A DNA stretch of 64,000 nucleotides from Ipomoea triloba (GCF_003576645.1 NC_044919.1:12900106-12964105); one strand, 5' to 3'; shown: positions 47,532 to 60,746, counted from the stretch's first letter. Notes: generated from the sequence alone by a model not told the origin. A program made the numbers and translations.

Positions 47532-47977
47532 TATACAACTTTTATTTTTCATATTTCGCTTTTGAGTCAATATCTTGACTTAATCGATACTTGCCCGCAT
47601 CAGTTGGTCACAATGGTAAAGTTTGGAAAGGAATTTAAAATATTGTAAATTTATTTTGATCATCAACCGTCCAATTTATGGTATTTGCATTTAATGTGTT
47701 ACCAAAGTTCGTAGTTAACGATGTAAAGGAGATTTTGAGCATCCTTAATTTTGACCTTTACTAGTGAATTCATTGTTTTTGAATCATTCGTTTAAACTTT
47801 TTTTTCTTTATAATCTATTGGATTATGGCAATCGAATGATTTATGGTGTAATTATGTCAACAAATTAAATATAAAATGTTTCATCAGTTTCATTGTCCAG
47901 TTATAGATTGGTTTATGAAAAGGTTGTCGGAGAAGAAACTCCACCGTGTTTGACATTCTTCCAATCTTGATAAAAAA
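47532..47977 (+). other. Upstream region of the DUF789 gene
   Basis: A possible TATA box AATATAAAATG is at about 47869, some 105 bp before the chosen ATG. Nothing else recognised. Confidence 0.35.
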
Positions 47978-50900
47978 ATGTCAGGTTTTTCTCCCGTTTC
48001 TGCTCCTTTGTCCTTTAAACATTCAAATCTCCAGAACTTTCTTTCCTCAGTAACACCAACTGTTTCTTTACAAGCTCCCAAACAGGTGATTCTTTAACTC
48101 TTACGTGTGTGTATACATATAAGAGGATTGAGGATTGATTTTAAACCAAATACTAAGAGCAATGAACTTATTCACTAAATTATTAGAACATCGAAAGATT
48201 TATGCATTTCTACTACTATAAATATAAATTAATTCTCAATTTATCTTTTGGTTGTACTCTCGCGTTCTCCTCTCTTTATTTTGTTTTCAATTCTTTGTCG
48301 TCCTCTATTTGAATGGCTCTGTTGTATGACTTCAGGGGCTTCTAGGCTCTGAGACTTACTTCTTAATAAAGTTTTCATTTCGCAGGAAAAAAATTTCTTA
48401 ATTTTACATATTGTTTAGGATATTTTTTTTTAATGAAACCTCTAAATTACCAATAAAAAGTATGTTACTTTAATTTTTTATGATACAAAACTTCTAGATC
48501 TGTGAATTAAAGTATTGATAGAGTTGAATATAGATGATCATAATTGTTTGGCCCTTGAATAACATTTTTTCCTTTATTTTATATATCCCAAATAAATTTT
48601 GTAACATGTTTGTTTAATCCATTAATTAAAAACTTAATTAAATGCAATTGACATCCTTAAAAATGTGTTTGAAAGATTTCAAATTTGATTTAAAAAACAA
48701 ATCCACAAAAAAAATGTTGCCATTTTTGTCAAGAAATTTTTTTAGCAAATATTTTATTGCTGGAAACGCCTAGGAGCAGAAAAACCCCGAAGATCATACA
48801 AAAGAGTGAGACGTATAGTATCTGGCACCAAATCAAAAGAAAGAATTTTATTATCAAGAATCTAGTTTAAAAGAATGAAAATTTTATTGTTGTTCCTTTT
48901 ATCAATGATTCCAATGCCCTATGATAATAGAAAGATGGAGACACAATTGAGTATTTTACTCTTGGAGATTTGTGGGATTGCTTTGAGGAATGGAGTGTAT
49001 ATGGCGTTGGCATTCCTGTTATTCTAAATAGTGGTGTAAGTGTTACACAATACTATGTGCCATTCTTATCTGCAATACAAATCTACACCAACAAACTACA
49101 ACAAACTTCTCGGTAAGATTATTTGTTTAATTCTTACTTAATCTTTGAATTCCAAAGCATGTCAAGTTAATGTTAACATTGCTTAATATATTTAATTAAT
49201 TGAACAAAAATTAGTTTGAAATATTTCTTCAATTTTTAAAATTACACGTTGAAGAGATTTGCACATGCTAGATAGGTGATATAAGATGCATTCTTAATTT
49301 GGATATTATGGAAATATTACAAACTCAAAGTCTTTTTCATTCACATTTCGGTTGTACCTCGATGCAATCAGATACATTCTTAATTTGGACACTATGAAAA
49401 ATTTACAAACTCAAAGTCTTTTTCATTGACATTTTGGTTGTACCCCGATGCAAGATGCATTAGTGTTGATCGACGCCTTAAAAGTTTACACATATATAAA
49501 ATTCATCCAAATTGTGATATACTTTGTCAAACAATTTGACAGCAAGCTAGCTAGTAATGTTTATTGTTGTTGGAAAGTGAATGTATATATTAATATTGTC
49601 ACACCCCTTATGTTTTAATTTCCTAGAAACCAAAAAGAGAATGAAGATGTTGCCAGTACTGAGGGGAAGAAAAAAGATGAGTCCTTAAGTAAGGAGAGGG
49701 ATGGCATTTCCATAGAGAGAAACAAGGATTGTTGTGATGATAAGCCTTCTTCAGAGGCAGAACAACATGGACATCTCTACTTTCAGTTTTGTGATACAGT
49801 CTCTCCATATTGGAGAATTCCATTCATAGAAAAGGTATTAAAGGTTATGGTGATGAAAATATATAATAGTTACATGTTTGATAACACACCTTATCAAAAA
49901 TCTTTTTGTTGTCTCTATATCATATAAGTCTTTTGGTAGGACTTTTTAGGTTGAAGATAAAGTTAGCATTATGATTTCGTAGAGCCTAAAATTTCGAATT
50001 CTGGTATTTTTAAATTGATTTTAGTTATTTCAAACTGATATATGAGACCTATGCTACCTTGTAAAGAATTATGAGTGCTTCAAAAAAAAAAATTTACATG
50101 TTTGATGACACCGTATCAACTTTTTATTATTACTTTTTTTAAATTTTCTCTATATCATGTAAGTCTTTTGATAGGACTTTTTAGGTTGACGATGAAGTTA
50201 GGATTATGATTTTGTAGAGCCTAATATTTGAAATTCTTGTAAATTAAATTTAATGGGAGAATATGTTGCTCAATAGAAAGAATTATTAGTGGCAATCACT
50301 ACTTGTCTCACATTTGTTAGAGATATGAGTTGCTATTGTGTTTTTTTATTGTCATTCTCTACATTTAACTTGTGTTACACTTGTAGGTGCATTAAGGTAC
50401 GTTGTATGATGAAAATCGATAATTCCATGTGCAAAGCATAATAGTTTGGTTGATCTCAAAAACTAGTTTGATTATTAAGAGTTCAAATTTTAAATCTTAA
50501 ATGAGTTCTAATTTTCATTTATATTATTTTATTTATTTGAATATATCTAATAGTGAAACCAATAAATATACTAAAAATTCTTATTGTGTTGGCTTTAGAT
50601 TGCTGAATTTGCAGAAGTGCATCCTGGGCTCATGACATTCAAAACTACTGACTTGTCCCCTGCAAGTTGGATTTCAGTTGCTTGGTATGTATATACAATT
50701 GTATTGTTAAATTCATTAAAATCAATATATAAATATATAATAGAATTGCATCATTATATTGATTTGACATATTATTGTGTAGTAATATGTTATCATTGGC
50801 TAATTTGTATATACTATATATTCTATTTAATTAGGTACCCTATTTATCAAATTCCAACAAAGGGAAATCACAAGGATCGTCTGTCAACTTGCTTCCTTAC

Positions 50901-51728
50901 CTATCATGCTCTCTCATCATCATCTATTCGAGGTACGAAATATTGTGAAAATTCAATTAGGCATATGTTAGGATCAAGCGCTTACAACTGATCCAATATT
51001 TTTGAGATGTTGGGTGCTGGACTTGGCTTTTACTGGTCTCCGCCTAACAATTCTTCTCACCTAGGCTCCCAGCACCAACCAGTGACCTGGCTCTAATACC
51101 GATCAAACGCTTACCACTTATGCCAAAAGCTATAGTTAGTAGAGAAGACACAACTTTATTTTCTTATAATGTTGCACATTTTTGAGACACTTGATGCTGG
51201 ACTTGGCCTTTACCGACCTCCGGCCAACAATCTCCCAACCATCGGGTGCTAGGCTTGGCTTTTAGTCACTTCCGCCCAACAGCATATATGAATATTGGCA
51301 AACTAAATAAGAATTATCTATCCTTTACAATTTAATTTCATTGAAAATTTGAATAGTTTCCTTTAAATATATTTAAGGTGATTAATTAAAGTGCTTAGTT
51401 ATTATTTTGTGATACAAATATAGGTGGAGTGAATCCGGACAAGGATGAGAATAAGAAAGGGAAGAAAGTTTTGGAAATGGTGAAAGGAGAAGAAGGAAAC
51501 AACAATATTAAAAAGAGTACTGGGGATGTTCTTTATCCATATCCATTTGGGATGGCTACATATAGATTGGATGATGAGATTTGGATAAATGCAAATACAT
51601 TTGATGACTATGAGAGAATCATTGACCTCTACAATGCCGCAGAGAGTTGGTTGAAGCTACTCAACTTTTGGCATCATGACTTTAACTTCTTTGCTTCAAA
51701 ATTAAGCCTCCAAGGACTCTCCATATAA
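47978..51728 (+). CDS. DUF789 family protein, six exons, apparently intact
   Basis: Exons are 47978-48085, 48931-49112, 49627-49834, 50599-50684, 50835-50932 and 51424-51728. All joins are in phase with GT/AG ends, giving 328 residues, a normal length for this plant family. Conserved blocks in order: SNLQNFLSSVTPTV (about 16-29), [19 protein letters not shown] (about 47-65), VTQYYVPFLSAIQIYT, GHLYFQF...SPYWRIPF, FAEVHPGLM, LSPASWISVAWYPIYQIP, CFLTYHALS, PYPFGMATYRL and a C-terminal WLKLLNFWHHDFNFF. The biochemical role of DUF789 is not known. No signal peptide is seen. The start was chosen because the SNL..FL motif, close to the N-terminus in relatives, follows at once. Intron 1 carries LINE debris. 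The decayed duplicate is at 13153-17401. Confidence 0.85.
48154..48480 (+). repeat. Dispersed LINE-3'-end-like repeat, copy 3, in DUF789 intron 1
   Basis: GAGCAATGAACTTATTCAC through AATAAAGTTTTCATTTCGC, matching 3283-3620. This copy shows what the site at 3281 looks like without the LINE. Confidence 0.55.
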
Positions 51729-52021
51729 TTTCCCATCATGCTTATTATCTTTGAATTGGTTTGAAGCCATATATGTTAGTTGAAGCGACTCATCAAGAAA
51801 TGTTGTAAGCTATGTGTTATGATGCTTTTAAAAATCTTATTGACTATATATCTTGGTAAATGTATGCTTGTTTTAGGATTGTTGCAATGAATTCCTTTGT
51901 TACCTCAAGCAGTACTTGTTCCTTGTGTTAATTTGTGAGTATGTTTTATATCCCATCAAATGGCAGTGTATGTGTTTATAAATTATTGAGTCTGTATTTT
52001 TTTCATTTTTTTTCTTTATAG
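51729..52021 (+). other. 3' flank of the DUF789 gene
   Basis: Matches 17402-17692 of the decayed copy and ends at CTTTATAGG, the right edge of the duplication. Probably holds the 3' UTR. Confidence 0.6.
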
Positions 52022-52190
52022 GCCTCCCTAAGCCGAGGCGAATTGCTCCCTAGGCGGCCGTCAAGTACCTAACTTGGCCGAGTTGGGAGTTGGCAACTTG
52101 GCCGAGTTGGGAGTTGGCAAGCGATTCGCTCGCCCAACTCGATAGAGTTAGTCAAGTTAAATTGGGTGAGTCGGCCTTTTAAATTTATTT
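52022..52190. repeat. GGCCGAGTTGGGAGTTGG repeat element
   Basis: Direct repeat of CTTGGCCGAGTTGGGAGTTGG-type phrases (about 52073-52120) and CCTAGGCGGCCG. Same family as 45955-46070. It begins exactly where the segmental duplication ends. Confidence 0.5.
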
Positions 52191-55100
52191 ATTTATATGA
52201 ATAAGAGAATATTTTGAAAAATGAAAAAATACAGACGTGCAATTTTTCTAATGTTTTGGTACTTTAATGTTTTATAATGGTTTTATTTATGAATCCTGAA
52301 TTGTTTCCAATTATGTTTGTGGCAATGCTTAAGATATGAATTTTTTTTAGGCAACTGACTATTGCCATTGTTGTACATTTATTCCATAATTCATTTAGTC
52401 TTTGAATTATGATTAATGTTATTGCCCATATTTGATTATGTATGATTCATACTCTTCGGATTGTTTCATGCATTTGATCACATTAAATGCATAATATTAG
52501 GTTTAATTATGCAGTTAGGGTTTGTGAGATTTTGATTTACAAATTACAACATATTCCTTTGGTTTGATATTGTTAAAATTTGTAAATTAAGTCTATTTCT
52601 CATCAATTTGATCTTTATGCATTAAAACTTTTTTCCATGGGCTTAAAGTTTGAAATTTCAAAGTATATATCCATTTTGTCATTATTAAAAATTGTTGGGT
52701 CTCTTTGGTTTGGACTCATATTAGTGTTTGGATATTAATTCTATATATACTTTGAAATCTCATATTAAAAAATTGTTTTAAATTATGCAATATTTTTTTA
52801 TTATGCCTTTAGCACTGCATAAATTTAGGATGGAATTATATTATTAGTTTCTAATTAAGTTGGACTTCTGCATAAACTTTAGTTACGGTAGTGTCTGAAT
52901 TTAAGCACATTTGGTCCATTGATTTAGTTCATCCATATTTAAGCTTTAATCATAGGTGTACCATGCAGTTTTTTGGTGTATACCCTACAATTTTTGGTGT
53001 ATACCCTACAATTTTAGGTTTATACACTCAAACAGTTATACATTGAGTGCATATGAATTGAGGAGGCATACTAGTTTTATCGCCATGACTTAAGAATTTC
53101 TTGTGCCACTAGTCCCCTTAAATATCATATATTTGAATTTTTCCATCACGACCTGGTATAATCTGTTTGTTACAATTTTAATTGTTCCTTGTCACTGTGA
53201 TTTGATTTCAGTTCATTAAAGAATAGACATAGCATCTTTAATTTACTGATCTCTCTTAAGCTTCAATCACATAAAGGTTAGGCAATGAATTGATAATTGT
53301 CTAGTGATCTTATAATTTTAATTTGGTTGGGGAGTAGCCACAGCATCCTTTAATCAGTAAAAATTATATATTGAGCGGTTTATATTGATCACATAAAGTT
53401 TTAGACATATTATTTGTGATTAATTGTATTTAATATGATGGAGTTTAGCCCACTGGAAATTTCGTTATATTTGTATAATTAATTAGGATGAAATACTGGA
53501 CTACGGTCATAATTTAGCCCACAAGCAATTATGTATCGGAATGTAGTTTAGTAGTTTTATTAGTAATGATAGAAATAAATAAATTAATTAATTAATTTTA
53601 TGGTTATTTGTAAATAATTTCCATCTCTATCATAAAGTTTAATTTTATGATGCAAACTTTAGATCATATTTCTTAATTTACCCACAGGGATTAAGAAAAG
53701 GAACATGATTTCTTAAGTTTTATCATAATAGTTCTAATGAATCTCATTGATTAAAACTTTCGCCTACAGGCAAGTCTTATATCACTTGATTCTTCAACTC
53801 ATTTCATAATTGTTTCATCATTTTCAGTCGGATCTAATTGAGTAAAACTTTAGTCCACAGGCAAGTTTTATGTCTCTAGATTCTTCTGTTTATTTAATAA
53901 TTGAGATGAAATATTATCATAAGGGTTTTAATTGAATTTAATAGAATTAAAACTTTAGCCTACAGTCAAGTTTTATGTCAATAAATTCCTCACCCATTAG
54001 ATAATAATTTCATCACAATATCTTAGAATTTATAAATTTAGTTCAATTATGATTCTAAGTTTTCATGGTTTGCATTGGCAAAACATGTATTTAGTTACTT
54101 CCCAAAAAAAAATAAATAAATAAATAAAATAAAAAAATTTAGCCACTTTTATTAATTGTTTCACGAATCTTACTCGGTTATTTGGACTAACTGTAATAAG
54201 CTACGCTACGTGATATATATGATATATCTCTTTTGGATTCCAAGAATAAAATGTATATTTTCGAGTCAAATTCCCACTTGGTTTTGGAAAGTGTATTTTA
54301 TTATTTTAGTATGTCCAACTATGGTGGGAGTTATGTCCTCATTAGTTATTATTTTAATTGGATTGGAACCAAATATTGATTATTTAGTATGCCCAACTAA
54401 TGGTGGGGAATTATATCTTTATTATTTAGTTGGTCAAATCAATTGTGAGTACGTATATCATTAATTCTGCTGAAGGATATTTTAATCAGTGGGAGTGGTC
54501 ATTTAGAAAAAGATCATTAAGATGTTCCATTAAGAGATTTCACAAGTATTAATCTTGTATTTGTTCATATAAATTCATAGGTTCAAATTATTGAACATTT
54601 AGTTGTGCAACGTAACATATTTATGAAAATGTTGTAATAATATTAATGAGTTTATTACAACAAAACATTTAACTTGTGATACACTGTTATTTAAATAAAT
54701 TCTTTAGCATTTAATAGTGTTTTTTGTTTCTTCAAAATTGATCCTGGGCCATTATGTTTTGTAATGCTCAACAAAATTTTGCAAGACATAAAAGTAAGAC
54801 TCATAATGTTCAGTTCATTATAAAGTGGACCTTAAAGTTATTTGGGAAGTTATGGTGTATATTTAAATTCAAAATTTATGGACATAGAATTTTGGTTTAT
54901 TGTCTAAGTTGTTGGATTGCTTCTATGACTAAACTGTCTTTTGGCTATTTTGATGAGTGGGAGTGACAGACGTGTCAACTCCAAGCTCTTGGCCGTTAGA
55001 GGTAGTGTTTAAGTTGAGCTATAAACTAGTCATGGAATATAGTTAGCAATTATGCTAACATCGAGAGATCTCTACTTAAGGCATGCCTTTAAGGATCTTA

Positions 55101-55355
55101 GAGATCATGAAGTGTACTCTTTTGTACAATTTGGATGGTTTTCTCTCTTAAGTTGTGCATATTTTATTTTGAGAAACATCTCTTAAGGTACCAAGAATAA
55201 ACGTTGGGTTTGTTCACAAAGGACTTAAGTTGGGGAATAAAAATGCATGTGATACATAGAAGATATTACTCTGTCGAGTAGAGGACATATCACTATGATT
55301 CGTGTGTTTTGTTCTTTGATGAGAGTTGTGCTAGTACTTGCACCAAGTGGGAGAT
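52191..55355 (+). mobile_element. Non-coding LTR-retroelement internal region
   Basis: 53620-55350 is collinear with 24450-26160. No gag or pol similarity in any frame. Internal repeats of the type AAACTTTAGCCCACAGGCAAG occur four times. It ends in a polypurine tract CAAGTGGGAGA directly before an LTR start. Best described as a large non-coding retroelement derivative. The frame at 54156-54464 has no family features. The left limit is uncertain. Confidence 0.5.
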
Positions 55356-55735
55356 TGTAAGACTTTTCCCTAATACAATATATAATATATTGTGGGCCTT
55401 AATAATGTGGTGCAAGTGTACTATGTCCATTAAGTTATAGGTTGGATTGAACATCTATAGGTTTAGTCCAATCCACCATTATGCCTATATAAAGCCTGCA
55501 TTGATGGGATGATGATAGATAATTATATAGCACCTAAAGTTATGGTACTCATACTGCTCAGAAAATACCAGGTTCTGAGTTAAGTGTAAGACAAAACGAC
55601 TAACACCCTGCAGATCTACAATTCAAGAGGCAACACAACAAGGCATCAACTATGGCTGGAGATCAACACGACTTATGCTTCCGCTACTACGAGGTTAGGT
55701 TACTCGTAGATTCATTCTGTATGTTTTACTCCTTT
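55356..55735 (+). mobile_element. 3' LTR of the non-coding retroelement (end lost)
   Basis: Starts TGTAAGACTTTTCCC after the polypurine tract and matches 26166-26560, including CTCATACTGCTCAG and GGCTGGAGATCAACAC. It ends at CTGTATG, short of the ATCTAACA terminus of the other copy, where unit G begins. Confidence 0.6.
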
Positions 55736-56590
55736 CAGATATATGTGTTATTTTTTCACTATGTTTCAGACCTATAAAATGATAGTATAGAATCTAACAC
55801 ACAAATTATAAGTTTATTTTAGATCATGCAAACAAAAATGTTTTTTCTTTGACACAAGAAAAACTGGTATTGTATATTGATACTTAAATGCAATAATTTG
55901 AGATAGATGTTAATAACTTAAAAAATTATTGATGTCTATCTTTAATCAATTACTATGATGCCAAAAATGTTAAAGAAATGCTTAATTCAATCTTTATTAA
56001 CTAACCATTTTTGATTGGAGCGTTCAATGAATTGAATCAAAGTACAGTTGCAGAATTGACCCAAGCACATTATATTTTTGTTTACTCATTTTTTTTAAGA
56101 ATTTGAAATTCCAATATTTCTCATGTATGCATTTAATATTGTATACAGAAATATCTCATACTCTTAAATTTGCAATACATTTATTATGTAAGGGAAAAAA
56201 AGAAAAAAAAATCATAATCAATGTATTTATAAATATATACTATATATGATAAATCTTTGTATTTGGTCAAAATTGAAAAATAATTTTGGAATTTCAATAA
56301 ATGTATGTCATTGTACTAAATATTCTTTCAATGTTTATAAATGTATGTTGTGCATTTACATCGTATTTAAAGTTTTTCATTTTTTTAATATTTTATAAAA
56401 AGAAAATTGATTTTCACGAGTTAGTTTGAACATTCAGACAAGATATGTAGAGAATATATTATGTAGGAGGGTCAAAAATTATTTCTTCTAACTTGCTTCA
56501 CGGTGGGATGATTTACGACCAGCCCACAGGATTTAACCTACTTTAACATCCCTAGTTTTACTCCTTCCACCTCCGCTCTTCTCTCCCCTC
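55736..56590 (+). repeat. Unit G upstream region (second promoter subtype)
   Basis: Collinear with unit E 33233-34080. Non-coding. Confidence 0.7.
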
Positions 56591-56717
56591 TATAAGAGTT
56601 TCCTTCCACCTCCGCTCCTCTATCCCGTCTATAAGAGTTTCAGCCCCTCTGTTGTACTGCTTATGCTCTTGTCCTGGTCTTTTCTTCACCTTCTCCTCCC
56701 AATTTTAATCACTCAAG
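56560..56717 (+). promoter_or_regulatory. Unit G promoter core, duplicated (two TATA boxes), and first exon
   Basis: TTCCACCTCCGCTC...TCTATAAGAGTTTC occurs twice in tandem (about 45 bp apart; TATA at about 56591 and 56630). Unit E has one. The leader ends TTTTAATCACTCAAG with donor GTAAAT at 56718. Confidence 0.65.
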
Positions 56718-57518
56718 GTAAATTACTATGTTAGTCTCTAATTCTTATTTGTTTCATTTTCTTGAATTTTGAGTTCAAGTTACAAAATAATAATAATAAT
56801 AATATTAAGCAAGAATATGGCTTTCAAATTGGATTCATTTTTAGGGTTGTGTACTTTATGTGATAGCTACTTTAAAAAGATCTTTTGTTTTTTTGCTAAT
56901 GAGTAGAGTGTGATTTTCTTATTCGATTTTGACAATAAACTGACGTAGTCATGCTGGATGGACCTTTGGTGAATGTTGAGACCAATTGGATCGCGAATTG
57001 TTTTATACAGAAAAGGCAATGTATTTTTAATTCGTTCCTTGTTTAAAATTGATTAAATTTTATTTGTATGATAAGTTGATTGTGTTTCGAATTGTTTTAT
57101 ATTTATATGAAGTTAGATATGTGTTTGATGGAACATCAAAATTAAATATTTTACACTTATAACACTTATACTTACACTTGTAAATTTTGGTCAGATGGGC
57201 AGATTCATTTGTTTTTCAAAAACAATATAGATTGATATGATGTTGAAAAGTACAGATTTGAGATAGATTTCAATAATTTTAAAAAGTATCGATATCTTTA
57301 ATCAATATGTTCAATCAATTACTTAGTTATTCAAATGTCAATAATGTCATAAATTTACTCCTTTCGATCTTTATTAGTTCATATTCACTGTTGCATTTTT
57401 ATTTTTATTTTTTTGTAAAAAAATAATTTGAAACTTTTCCCATTCAAATTTTACACTTCGTTTCATTCTTAAATTTGAATAATTTAAAATTATACATAAA
57501 TTTATCATCAAACAACCC
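56718..57518 (+). other. Unit G leader intron
   Basis: Matches unit E 34193-34822 and then unit C about 22130-22290 (AACTTTTCCCATTCAAA). No hinge exon and no GATCAGAGCAAT acceptor was found. Confidence 0.5.
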
Positions 57519-57593
57519 ATGGATAGAAGACAAACCAAAAAGATTCATTTGGCGTATTCTGAAGACTCCAAGGATAAAGCCTTTCACCATAAG

Positions 57594-58308
57594 GTATGCA
57601 TTATGAAATACACACACATATATATGTTTATATTAAAATTTTTAAATGTCTCAACTTATATACAACAATTAGTACTGTTTATATATAATTTCTTATATAA
57701 TCCATACATGATTTTTGTTTCAATAATTGAATCCATAGTAGTGAATCTTAAATTGTATGTAGTTCAATTCAAATCAATTTCCATGATCTGCTAATTAAAA
57801 TGAGAAAAAATATATATATTGTTGTTATGTTGTTATGAATAAGTGTAATAGTAGATTTTGATTTGCAATGTTAAAATAACATAGAAATTAAGATCTCTAA
57901 ACTTTTAATACAAGTCATCATATTGAACACTATAGAGTAAAAAAAAAAATCTCTCTCAAAAGGAAATCTCCAGACCAGTTGTCCCACTTAAAGAGGTGTC
58001 TACAATTTAGCGACGGGATTAGTCACTGTGTTCGACGGTGAAAATCCTGGGTATGTAAAATAAAAATCAATAACCAAGACTTAATTAGGAGCAAAGGACC
58101 TAATAAGCAATTAGAAGATTCTTCAAGTATATATAAACATTATACCCTATTCTAAGAAGATACTAGGAGTTCCTTTCAAAAAAAAAATGAAGATACTAAG
58201 AGTCCTTTACTGCTAAAAGTATATGTTTCCTCAACTATGAAGGATGGTACTTACCTAACAAGTAATCTATTGTGGAAAGTGTAATAAAGGCTAGATTTTA
58301 AGGATAAA
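57594..58308 (+). other. Unit G intron, first part
   Basis: AT-rich. 57957-58070 has a GC-richer phrase (TTTAGCGACGGGATTAGTCA) of unknown origin. No coding signal. Confidence 0.4.
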
Positions 58309-58312
58309 AGTA

Positions 58313-59812
58313 GTGACAGGGTAATTGGGTACCCGACCCGGAACCGTTGACCAAGACAGTTGCCGTTCAAACTACCCAAGACACCTCACTCCTCAGCATC
58401 AATGCGCAACGGTCCAACTCCTCAGCATTGATGGCCAACGTTCAGCTCCTCAGCATTGATGACCGACGTTCAGCTCCTCAGCATTCAACACCTCAGGTAC
58501 TGATGTCCAACGTTCAACTCCTCATCAATGCTCCGTTACTGAGCTGAAGGGAATAAAAAGACTCACAACCACATAGTGAAGAGGGGACACTTCTTACGAC
58601 ACTTGAACTTAGACAATACATACTGAACTCACTTGTACACTGAGCACTGCACTCAAACACTGTACTCAACATTGTATTCAGATACTCAATAATACTCAAA
58701 TTACATACCCGGTAACACATTATTACCGCCAAGTAGTAAACAACAATTGAACAAAATTTTACACTTATGAAATCCTTTCTTGCATTATTTAAGGTTATTT
58801 CTGTGTGTGATTAATAATTTTTGGAAAAATATTTTATTTCGAGTACTAAATTTTGACCGAGGTCATATTTGGGCTATTTAGTTAATATTACAACATAAGC
58901 ATTTGGTAGTCATAAACTTATTATTCACTGCGACTCTAAACTTTTCTTTCTTATGCCATTGGGACCATCACATGTTAGTCATAAAATGTTATGAGTTGTT
59001 GAAGTTTGTATATCTTAATTTTTATTTTTAAAAAATGATATATCGTTTTAGCGGTTAGTCCAAGACTTTCCTAACAAAGTGGTCCCCGATGGGTAATGAA
59101 ATATGTAGATGATGATTATTAATGTATTTCTTAATGATAATGATGATGATTATTATTATTATTATTTTAATGTAATTGTTACGCAAGCAGGGGGTACGTT
59201 GCTGAAATGAAGAAAAAGAACCCAGAATTGTGTTCACCATTTGCGAAAAATCCAGTTGATGAGAAACAACCTACTCCAACAGACAAACCAGCAACCAGCG
59301 GAAATGAAATAGCATGAGTGTTAGATTGATTCGATAAATCCCCTAAATTTCTATATTTTTATTTTTCTCTATTAGACACTTCAATTGCTATCTTATTATT
59401 TGGATTAAGTTTCCTGCGATGTTTGGACATTTGAATTTTTAAATATGTATTGTTGACTTCTTGTTCGGACTTATTTTGGATTGAAAATTTTGAAATATGT
59501 ATTTTTCACATGATTTTTAGATTTTAAAATTTAAATTATTCATTATGATAAATAATTAATTATGTGCGATAGAGAACTAAGAAATCTTTGTATCCGGTCA
59601 AAATTGAAAATTATTTGCGTGATTTCAATAAATGTTTGTTATTATACAAAATATTTTTCTCCATTTTGAAAATGTTGAAGGTATATTTATCTCATAGTTA
59701 GTTCCCATAATAATAATTACTATAGATAAAAATTAGGCAATGAAATTACTATAGTAATTATTATGGTAATTCCATGTCACCTCTTCTGTGTAATCATTAT
59801 GTTAATTTTATG

Positions 59813-59858
<46 letters not shown>

Positions 59859-59938
59859 TTTTTATTCAAATGTGGCCGTGCTCTTAGGTGTGGCCGTGCG
59901 GTTTACACCACTCAATGTTAAGAAATGCACCACTCAAT
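58313..59938 (+). repeat. Left arm of a 3.3-kb inverted repeat
   Basis: Identical by eye to the complement of 59999-61624 throughout (paired positions sum to 119937). It includes the solo LTR, the last exon of unit G and about 600 bp of 3' flank. Confidence 0.93.
58314..58731 (+). mobile_element. Solo LTR, 418 bp, in unit G intron
   Basis: TGACAGGGTAATTGGG...TATTACCGCCA with a 5-bp target duplication AGTAG (58309-58313, 58732-58736). It holds four or five copies of CTCCTCAGCATTGATG-type repeats (58385-58535), source of the small open frame there, and a TATA-like AATAAAAAG at about 58551. A mirror copy is at 61206-61623. Confidence 0.85.
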
Positions 59939-60078
59939 AACATTGAGTGGTGTATTTCATATTTAAGAAATACACCACTGAGTGGTGTATTCCGTAACAT
60001 TGAGTGGTGCATTTCTTAACATTGAGTGGTGTAAACCGCACGGCCACACCTAAGAGCACGGCCACATTTGAATAAAAA

Positions 60079-60080
<2 letters not shown>
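59860..60080. mobile_element. Palindromic MITE-like element at the centre of the inverted repeat
   Basis: TTCAAATGTGGCCGTGCTC and GTGGCCGTGCGGTTTACACC on the left are mirrored on the right. The middle 60 bp (59939-59998) is not mirrored as a whole but contains its own CACCACT / AGTGGTG stems. Flanked by (TA)n on both sides. Related to 26747-27090. Confidence 0.6.
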
Positions 60081-60124
<44 letters not shown>

Positions 60125-60619
60125 CATAAAATTAACATAATGATTACACAGAAGAGGTGACATGGAATTACCATAATAATTACTATAGTAATTTCATTGC
60201 CTAATTTTTATCTATAGTAATTATTATTATGGGAACTAACTATGAGATAAATATACCTTCAACATTTTCAAAATGGAGAAAAATATTTTGTATAATAACA
60301 AACATTTATTGAAATCACGCAAATAATTTTCAATTTTGACCGGATACAAAGATTTCTTAGTTCTCTATCGCACATAATTAATTATTTATCATAATGAATA
60401 ATTTAAATTTTAAAATCTAAAAATCATGTGAAAAATACATATTTCAAAATTTTCAATCCAAAATAAGTCCGAACAAGAAGTCAACAATACATATTTAAAA
60501 ATTCAAATGTCCAAACATCGCAGGAAACTTAATCCAAATAATAAGATAGCAATTGAAGTGTCTAATAGAGAAAAATAAAAATATAGAAATTTAGGGGATT
60601 TATCGAATCAATCTAACAC

Positions 60620-60746
60620 TCATGCTATTTCATTTCCGCTGGTTGCTGGTTTGTCTGTTGGAGTAGGTTGTTTCTCATCAACTGGATTTTTCGCAAATGG
60701 TGAACACAATTCTGGGTTCTTTTTCTTCATTTCAGCAACGTACCCC
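60620..60746 (-). pseudogene. Mirror copy of unit G last exon
   Basis: Complement of 59191-59317 with identical sequence: GYVAEMKKKNPELCSPFA to GNEIA and stop. It has no first coding exon, because the arm ends before that point. It is either a true inverted duplicate or an assembly artefact. Confidence 0.6.

Larger units (their letters stand above)
57519..59317 (+). pseudogene. Unit G GYVAEMKKK-family gene, frameshifted copy
   Basis: Exon A is 57519-57593 (ATG after ATCATCAAACAACC, MDRRQTKKIHLAYSEDSKD...). Exon B is 59191-59317 (GYVAEMKKKNPELCSPFA, NPVDEKQPTPTDKPATSGNEIA, TGA). In units C and D exon A ends two bases into a codon; here one extra base in AAAGCCTTTCACC shifts it, so the join gives an early stop. 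The other frame would read KPFTIR just before the join, as in unit C, which confirms an insertion. The intron holds a solo LTR. Exon B also lacks the PMPTKEK segment. Probably non-functional unless a different splice site is used. Confidence 0.55.

Noticed and set aside
58347..58547. 66-residue frame with LLSIDDRRSAPQ repeats
   Set aside because: Minisatellite inside a solo LTR, duplicated in the mirror arm; not a gene.
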